From the NCBI GenBank assembly GCA_001600095.1, contig BCIX01000001.1:62001-126000 (forward strand): a stretch of DNA of 64,000 bases, in the 5' to 3' direction. The translations under genes and the position numbers were made by a program. Origin of the DNA: Bullera alba. Lineage: Eukaryota > Basidiomycota > Tremellomycetes > Tremellales > Bulleraceae. The notes beneath the pieces are model-generated. The model was not told the DNA's origin, did no database searches, and saw only the letters and a program-made list of their open reading frames with translations. Positions 56,982 to 64,000 of the stretch are shown piece by piece. The number at the start of each line of letters is the position of its first letter. The stretch's first letter is position 1.

Positions 56982-58644
56982 GGCGCAGTGTGCAGTGGGT
57001 GGTGTAATTGATCACGAGGCGTGGGCGAGGTGATGGTCTATGTATATCAGCGTTTCTGAATTACAACTCGGTGGCTTCCTTTTTTGGCGCTAGTTGCGGA
57101 GCGAGAGATAGGAGAATTTTGTCGATCGGTGGTTATCTCGACTTCCTGGGAATGACGACCAAGTCCTCCTGCGACCTTGCGTGCGATAAGGTGTGTGAGG
57201 CGATAAGAGACCTGTTGACCAATGAGGGGGAGGGGAGATGTGCTGAGTGACTTTATCTTATATACCTTGTGGAGCGCTAGTCGACCATCCATCCTCCCCG
57301 AACCTTGTCCCTCTGATACATTCGAAAATCTGCCAAACGTTAACGGAAGCAACGGAAATGGCCAAATGCGTGCCAAGACAGATGACACATTCCTCTCTCG
57401 TTTAATCCTGCCGCCTTGGCTCTCACCCCATAATCTCCCTGCCTGCGATCAACGCCCCCCGTGACCGTGAGATCCCTCCACCTGCCGGTCCGACGCTCAC
57501 CGCTCTCACCCCTCCGCACTCCCTCTCCCACCGGATTCGCCGGATCAGCGACCAACGCGTCCGGACCTTGGCACGAGCACGCAACCCCGTCCTCGATCCA
57601 TCTCTGCGACCTCTGCGACATGAGCGATATACATCGAGCAACTCGACTTGGCTTCTGTTACGATACCCTTGGGTCCTCGAAGCCCGTCTCTGAGCTCTGA
57701 CACGAGACATGCATTCTCCACAGACAGGCGCCAAAGCCATAACTTATCGTTCCCACTGATTTGCCAACACTTAATCCCTTCTCCAGCCTTCTCCCGATCC
57801 GCCCGACGCCATGACGAGATAAGCTTATTCATCCCAGAGCGGGCCTCCGTTGGGCCCAAATTATTCGATAACCAGAGGAGGATTTTCGAATCTCCCTCCT
57901 ATGACCATGGTTCATCCTGCGAGCAATTCGAAAAGGTGCTGATGGAGAGCACCGCGGGGCCGTCGACTGCCCACAAGCGAGGATGCGTCACTGTGACCCG
58001 AGCTCCAGTGTCAGCTGACTATGTAGTGCTCGGAGTCGGGACTCGGGGCGGAACGGGCCTGCGGGGACGTCGTGGTCGTACCTGGTACATGTCCGTTAGT
58101 GCAGGTCGCGTGACACCGAAATTGGTACAGTGGTGCTGGAGAATCTTGTAGGGTACTGACCATAGAGCCATTCCTGATCACTTATCGGCTGAGAGATGAG
58201 TGACGGCCAGTTGTGAGCCTCCGGAGGCGGAAACGGGTCTCGACAGCTAAGAAGTACCTCAAGGGAGTCTAAGCCGATGTCAGCGATAACAGTAGTAAAC
58301 CCGGATTAGTCGTACGGATTCATGCAGTCCTATAAGGAGGTCTGCGTAGTGCGTAGCCGAAATACATTGGCGGCCAGACTGATCAGCTCCAGAAGCGAGC
58401 CCGAGATTGCAAAGCAGTCACCCTACCCGCACCGAAATGAAAGTAAGAGCGATCACCACTGCGAGAATCTGGCTCGTCGGTCAATTGGTATACTCATCAC
58501 TATCGGACTAGTATGGTTTGACGCCGGCCCCATTGCCAAGTCGGCCAGTAATACAGGTTGCATCAATGCCAACGTCTGCTTGATCGTCAGACATCATCCA
58601 CCGATCGCTTTGGCAGCACAACATCTCGTATACCTCGCGCCGCT
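56982..58644. other. Long intergenic region upstream of permease
   Basis: The 1663 bp hold the permease promoter and the RRP15 3' end. Plus-strand frames at 57648-58151 and 58322-58909 lack family features; the second overlaps RRP15 antisense. A regulated (nitrogen-responsive) promoter would fit the length but is not shown. Confidence 0.4.
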
Positions 58645-59787
58645 CTACCCCTTCCTGACCAGATCCAAGAATGACTCCTGGGTGAGAACGCCCTCTTTGG
58701 CAGCACCTCTACCCAAAACATTGTCCTTTTCCCGCTTCTTGCCCTGTTCCTCCCTCACACCCGCCTTTGCCGCTAGGGAGGTATGTGCCGCCTCTGAGTT
58801 TCTCGCCGCGACCAGGATCGCATTGAACAGTTTGATCACTGCGGCAGTGTCAGCATCGCAGTCCATCGTGCTTTTACAGTTCCTTCCTCCGGATGAAGAA
58901 TGTGAATGATGGTAAAGGGCCACTCACCACCTCTCTGTGCCGTCTTTCTCAACCCCTTTTCAAACTCCTGGCCGGATACCGCCTTGCCATCTTTATCCAC
59001 ACTTGTACCCTCCAAACCCAAGGGCGCCTCTGCCCACCCCTCGATGATATTCCTCACCCTCGCTCGATCCTCCTTCTCCTCTTTGGCGACTTTGATCTGT
59101 CTCCGCGCCTTTCGCTCCAGCGACACCTGGGCCTTGCTCGGCGGCAGCTCCGTCCTCGATAACGACAGGATGGCTCCAGCTGGGGCTTGTAGAGAGGTCT
59201 TTATCGGTCGTTTGGGTTGATACCTCTCGATTACAATCTTGTCCGTTGAGCTCAAAACCGGCGCAGTCTCCTCTTTGGGCGTCTCCTTCTTGCTCTTCTT
59301 CGATGCCGTGTCTTCAGTCAGGAGCGAGGTGAGTGTCGATCCAAATGTCTCTGCGGACGTCGGAGGCCTCTTTCGCTCTATCACCCATCAGCGACGGTAA
59401 ACACACACTTTGGAATCGCTCACTTTGGCCTTTTCGCTTCTTGGAACCGTCTTCTTTGGCTTTACTAATCTCATCATCCGTGTCCAGTCCTGAACTTCCC
59501 TCCTCTACAATCTTCGCCCCGGGCTTAGGTCCCTCCTCCTCCGACATCTCCTCGTCTCCGGCCATATCGTCGTCGGAGGCTACGGGCGCCTTTTGTGACT
59601 TCTTCGACTGTCCCTCGACTTTTTGGCTCAGAGACAATTTCGACCCAGAGGCAGATGCCACTTTGCCCTGACTGCCGGTGATGAGAGGCCTGCTTTTGCC
59701 TTTACCAGACTTGTCAACCTTGGCAGAGACGCGGGATGGGCCAGCAGTCGCAGACGGTTTCTTCAATATCGATTTCGGGGCGGACAT
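58645..59787 (-). CDS. RRP15: Ribosomal RNA-processing protein Rrp15
   Basis: Nucleolar factor for 60S pre-rRNA processing (27S maturation), 335 aa. Exons are 59424-59787, 58928-59377 and 58645-58838. The N-terminal half is Lys/Ser-rich with acidic patches (DDDMAGDEEMSEEE) and a bipartite NLS-like 'KKRKGQKRKRPP', the latter built over intron 1. The Rrp15p domain is recognised by 'LERKARRQIKVAKEEKEDRA', 'EKGLRKTAQRGVIKLFNAI' and 'GREQGKK'-like basic stretches; the RGV(I/V)KLFNAI motif is diagnostic and is completed by intron 2. Length is close to the family's 250-330 aa. Confidence 0.9.
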
Positions 59788-60738
59788 GGTGATATTCGAT
59801 TCGACTGTGTTATGACTCGATGTGGTTCCAGTATGAGAGAGGCGTCTACTGAGATGTCAATGATCAGTAGTGGATCTAGGTAGAAACGAGTCTCGATGCT
59901 GCAAGAGCAAACGCAACGTTCGCAATGACCGCGGTGGACTTGAAATTTTGAAAACAAAGTTGCCGCACCATTGACGATTCGCCACGTGCGGCAAGTACCG
60001 ACACCATCCAGTACTAAGCAACCACTGAGTCACTACGGAGACTGTCGAGACATGCACAGGTCTATCGATACATTAGGTAGCTGAAAGCCCGTACTGGCCA
60101 TCGTGTCATGTATACACAGTCATCCTTCTAGCGCTGTACAAACCGTGAACCGTGCAAGTGGAGCAGTATCCGCAATACCAATGCCTTGAGCCACTCCGAA
60201 TCTCACTCTCGGACTTCTTGTCTCCGTCTCTTTCCCGTTGTCCTGGCCAGATCTCATATGGCGCCATTATCGCAGTATCCCGAGGAACCGGCCGAATCGG
60301 TGGAGTCTGCGGCGTACGAGACCGGTGAGTGTCGGGGTGTGGATCGGGGCGAGACAAGACGAATTGTTGTTGTAATTGAGTTGATGTGATGCGATGCAAA
60401 AGCGTGGATGATGATTTAGGGTCGGTTTGTCGATCGGGATGGAGGATAAGCGCAGGAGATGATATCATCGTTTTGAGTGCATGAGCAGATCGCAATCGAT
60501 GACACGCAGGGACGTGGAGCAGCAGGAGAAAGCACGCCAAGGTCAACCCTCTCCCCAGACAAGTTCTGCTGGGAGGAACAGGTTTAGTGGGTGTTCAGCC
60601 AACGACACACCTGTTTTACAAGAGGTTACCAGCGGGACGATACACAGATTGATGATGTGAGGTGAGCAAGTTGAATAACGCGGAGGTGGAGAGAGGAACG
60701 ATTCGTCAGCAAAAGTCCTTATTAACCGCTTGACCTGC
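59788..60738. other. Intergenic, upstream of RRP15
   Basis: Spacer of 951 bp between the RRP15 start and the RING/LON gene stop. A minus-strand open frame at 60106-60546 begins without ATG and has no family features. Nothing else recognised. Confidence 0.4.
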
Positions 60739-63700
60739 TCACCCGCTAGAAAACCTGTTGCACGTCAGCGCAGTTCAACAACACAGCTCAGAGTCAAACT
60801 CACCACCAAGACGACCTCAACGACTCGATCCAATGCACCATCAACTTGAGTCGCAGGCGGGGACTTCGTATGGGGAGTAATCGCGCTTTCTCATACTCGT
60901 CAATCGGCATGACCTACATGATCTCATCAGCAAACGGACAGTATGGAGCGGGAACAGTGTACTCACCAGGGCCATCCAGTAGGAGAACTCGCTGGGATCG
61001 GTGGGCATCGTGCCGTACGTGTTGTTCAGCCTCTGAAGTAGCCATGGCGCGGAGCCGCTCCTCAGCTGCTCGATGAACGCGCGGCAGATGTTCATGTACT
61101 CTTCAGTGGTCTGGACCGTGTCGTCCATGGCACTTGACGTAGGTGCAGGGATCGAATTGCCACCCGGAAGCATGATCTGCTGAGGGAGCGAGTTGCCGTG
61201 ATGCACAGGACGGGATACTGCTCTGGAAAGAGCAGCTCGATCGACGGCTTCTTGCTCCAGAGCAATCTCCTCTTCTGGCGTAATGTCATCGATCCTAAAG
61301 CCGAGGTTAGAGCTTCCTCGCGTTGCAGCTCGTGCAGCTCGTAGATCCCAGGTTTGATGCTCACCTCTCGATCCTGCCAACAGTGTACCCATCCAAACTT
61401 CCCCTCTCCAACAATCTGAACCTGTGCGTACCCACGGTCTCCACCATACTTCGTCCATCTGGCAACATCTGCACAGACTGAATCTCTAGCATCGTTCCAT
61501 ACTCCATCACCCCCTCAGTCCCCGTTTCACCAGCACCGGGAGCTCTTGAGGGGAGGACCATACCGAATTGGGGGTTTGACGAGTCGATACATCGTCGAAT
61601 CATCAGTCTGTACCGGGGCTCGAAGACGTGCAGGATCGTAGGCATGCCGGGGAAGGCGAGCGTACAGACGAAGATTGGCGTGTCGAGTTTGGCATCTTTC
61701 TCATCTCGTTCGATCGTGCGTTGACGTTCGACGTATTCCTCCGCGAAAGCGGTTTTTACTAGCAGTGCATCAGAAACCGACCAGCAACGGACTTGACGAG
61801 GCACTCACAGACTGTCAAGAGCACCCTGTTGACCGAATGATCTTGATAGAAAGCGAAGCTGGGCAGGTCCTGTCGACACAATGGGCATCGAGAGGAGTGA
61901 TCCAACGAACGCGACAAGCACTTGGCGCAGAATGTCTATAAAACGTTAGTACTGCACGATTTACAAACATTTAGTCGACTCACATGTTGACAAGGCGTGG
62001 TCACCGGCTCGTAGAGCATCATGGCGCAGACGTCGCAGTCTAGCAGGCCGAGAAGTTCTTTCTGGAATGGCCAGCTTGGCGATCCGCTCCTCGATTTGGC
62101 AACTCGACCCAAGCTGTCCATGTGGCTTCGGGTGGCGGTCGGCGATCGAAGGTGATTGCGCCGCCGCTTGGAACCTTTCCTCGTCAATGGCGCAGGGGGC
62201 GCTTCGTGCGAGAGCTCAGACACTCGAGTCTGTCCGGACGAACTCGCGTGGAGGGTTGGTCGATGGGTTGCTTCGGGACCGAAGCCTCCGAGTGCTGATA
62301 GATCGCTGGTCAAAGTGGTGTGACTGGCGGCCCCGAGGTCGGCATCGTCATCTTGATCGGTTTCAGTCTCGATTCCAGTATCGTCTGTCTCGGTGGCGTC
62401 GGTATTGTCACCTCTGTTGGATCCGACTTTAGTCACCTCGTCCTCTGCGGTCAGGCATGCTAGTTCGACAGTGACAATGTGCAGGATCTTGTCGACTGTA
62501 ATGTCGAACAAGGGCGTCATGCCGTTTTCGTTGACTGGCGCTTCGGCGGAATAGGCCGGAGGAGCAGGCTGAGCAGGTGGGTAGTATGTCACTCCCGAGG
62601 AGAGCGTTTCACCACGAGCCCTTGAGCTTGACGATTGACCAGGTCTGGAGGAAGACGATGACGACCAATCGGACATTTCCAGACTGCTCTGGACGTAGGG
62701 CGAAGTGGAAGCTGAGGCGCTGTATCGCTTACACCCGGGGATCGGGCACATGACCCCTGCCCAGAGATTGAGCCGAAGCTGATGTTGTCGGGATTGAGCG
62801 GCAAACACCTCGTGTTCTGGCATCGAAGGGTCGAGCTGAAGTGGCGCAGGCGAGGGAATGGTAATGTGCTCGGCGGAGAGGGTGTGACCGCAGGGCAGGG
62901 TGATGGGATGGTGGAGAGAAGGTGTTCGTCCTTCCTCATGAGGACATAGAGCGCTGGAGAGGTCAGTCAAAATTCGCTTCATAGGCATCAGCAGTGACTC
63001 ACCACCCCAAGACACGTTTGAGCTTGTGGAGCATGTCTAGTTGTTGCTGCTTTGCTGACAGTATTGGCTTTGACGAAGCGGAAGGAACACCAAAGCCACC
63101 GATACCGTCACCACCTCGACCTTGGGCGAAATCGGGCACGGAACCAAGCATCGAATTGACTGTGGTGATTCCGAGATGTGACTGGTTTTGATGTTGTGAA
63201 CGATCGGCGCTGACACCTGAAGCGAGTCCGAGTCCGACTAGTCGTGGTGGTGGCGCTGGACCGGGCATGATATCCTGTATTCGAGGGGGATTGGCTCCAA
63301 CACCTGATGCCTGCTCAACAGTGACATCGGCAGCACCGATCGGGATACTTCGCACCAGTGATGACGAGCGGGACGGTTCAAACGATTTGACTCTTCGGGG
63401 TTTTGGTCGAAGTGGTTTCGAAGACGGTGTCGATAGCAAACCCGCTTTCTCTTGAGCCAGCCTCGTTTGACTGGTACTCGGACCTGGACCGGCACTTGCG
63501 GGTGAGATGACACCAACGCCGCCACCGCCATGTCGATCGTCATCGACATCGCTCCCGTGATCGTGATGATCATCGTCATTGTCCCGATCGTCATTATCCT
63601 CATCCTCCCTCGACGATCGTCTTCTCCTCCTTCTCCTTCGAGTAGTGCCCGAGCTCGATGCTCCTAGACCCTCGTCCTCTGACAACCATCTATTCCTCTC

Positions 63701-63967
63701 TTCCCGATCGGCAGTTGCGGCAGAACGGTGTCGATTGGCGACTGCCAGTGGGACATTCGAAGTCGGTCGCCATGTACGATGCATCGAGGTGTTGAAGCCG
63801 CTTGGCGAGGTGGGCGCAGTGGATGGATCGGCAGATCGGTTGGCGGAAGATGATGAAGATGATCTGTGACTTGGATCCGATGACGATGATATCCTCCTTG
63901 GAATTGGTGGCCTCGACATTGTCCCTGCTTCCTGAGGCCCTAGTCTCTGACTACTCGATGAAGCCAT
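60739..63967 (-). CDS. RING finger and LON N-terminal domain protein (LONRF-like)
   Basis: Probable E3 ubiquitin ligase related to LONRF1-3, 969 aa. Exons are 63003-63967, 61984-62953, 61809-61935, 61365-61758, 60967-61294, 60804-60913 and 60739-60754. The N-terminal ~310 residues are disordered with Arg and Asp runs. A first degenerate zinc motif ('CALCPHEE', 'LPCGHTLS', 'CPIPGC') is followed by a ~200-aa acidic/Ser insert. A complete C3HC4 RING spans C628-C665 ('CDVCAMML', 'PCQHTFCAKC', 'CPLCRQ'), assembled over intron 2. The LON substrate-binding domain ('PIFVCTLAFPGMPTILHVFEPRYRLM' region, near 690-715; 'GTMLEIQSV', 'TVGTHRFRLLERG') runs to the C-terminus. No AAA or protease domain is present, so it is not Lon protease. 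The start is the first ATG; a second lies 16 codons in. Confidence 0.88.
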
Positions 63968-64000
63968 CTCAACTTGATAATGTGGATGTCTAGAGCTGCC

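Noticed and set aside
58322..58909. 195-codon plus-strand frame opposite the RRP15 3' end
   Set aside because: It overlaps the conserved Rrp15 C-terminal exon antisense and has no recognisable domain.
1..64000. CRISPR arrays, bacterial operons, tRNA or rRNA genes, transposons
   Set aside because: No regularly spaced repeats, no A/B-box tRNA pattern, no rRNA-like blocks and no transposase or reverse-transcriptase frames were recognised; the sequence is intron-rich fungal DNA.

Overview
The window looks like nuclear DNA of a basidiomycete yeast, most likely a tremellomycete (Cryptococcus/Kwoniella/Tremella-like). The evidence is the compact layout (about one gene per 2.8 kb), very intron-rich genes with mostly 45-65 nt introns, GTGAGT-type donors with CTNAC/CTGAC branch sites and (C/T)AG acceptors, and the protein set (separate SPO11, HID1, EMC10, hybrid histidine kinase, VCX1/PMC1 pair). 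No bacterial operons, CRISPR arrays, rRNA, tRNA or transposons were recognised. I rebuilt exon structures by hand. Every listed multi-exon gene except the uncertain one at 51615 closes in a single frame from ATG to stop. CDS limits run from ATG to stop; UTRs are mostly not resolved.

Layout, left to right. 0-10 kb: METTL21/Rkm5-like lysine methyltransferase (-), aldo-keto reductase with a hydrophobic tail (-), stand-alone RNase III (-), divergently paired with cytochrome b2 lactate dehydrogenase (+), then EMC10 (-). 10-25 kb: GH36 alpha-galactosidase (+), an apparent fusion of a PIN-like transporter with a mitochondrial carrier (+), a 17-exon aldo-keto reductase (-), SPO11 (-), divergently paired with a kynurenine-type aminotransferase (+), and a penta-EF-hand protein (-). 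25-45 kb: SEC14 (+), a small repeat protein (-), HID1 (-), membrane hybrid histidine kinase (-), vacuolar Ca2+/H+ exchanger (-), GH2 beta-mannosidase (-). 45-64 kb: PMC1-type Ca2+-ATPase (-), an uncertain small gene (+), ribosomal protein uL6/RPL9 (-), amino-acid permease (-), RRP15 (-), and a RING/LON-domain protein (-).

The genes are mostly unrelated housekeeping functions. Two loose themes are visible: calcium handling (PEF protein, VCX1-like exchanger and PMC1-like pump, the last two separated only by the beta-mannosidase) and membrane traffic or lipid handling (SEC14, HID1, EMC10).

The most unusual material is structural. One open reading frame continues from a complete 10-TM PIN-like transporter into a complete SLC25 carrier with no start codon between them. 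There is also a concentration of micro-exons: 7 nt in the PEF gene; 11, 12 and 16 nt in one aldo-keto reductase; 15 nt in CYB2; 14 nt in both VCX1 and the carrier; and a 6-nt first coding exon in SEC14. Other points are two GC-AG introns, an RNase III without a recognisable dsRNA-binding domain, and a small disordered protein built from a duplicated motif.
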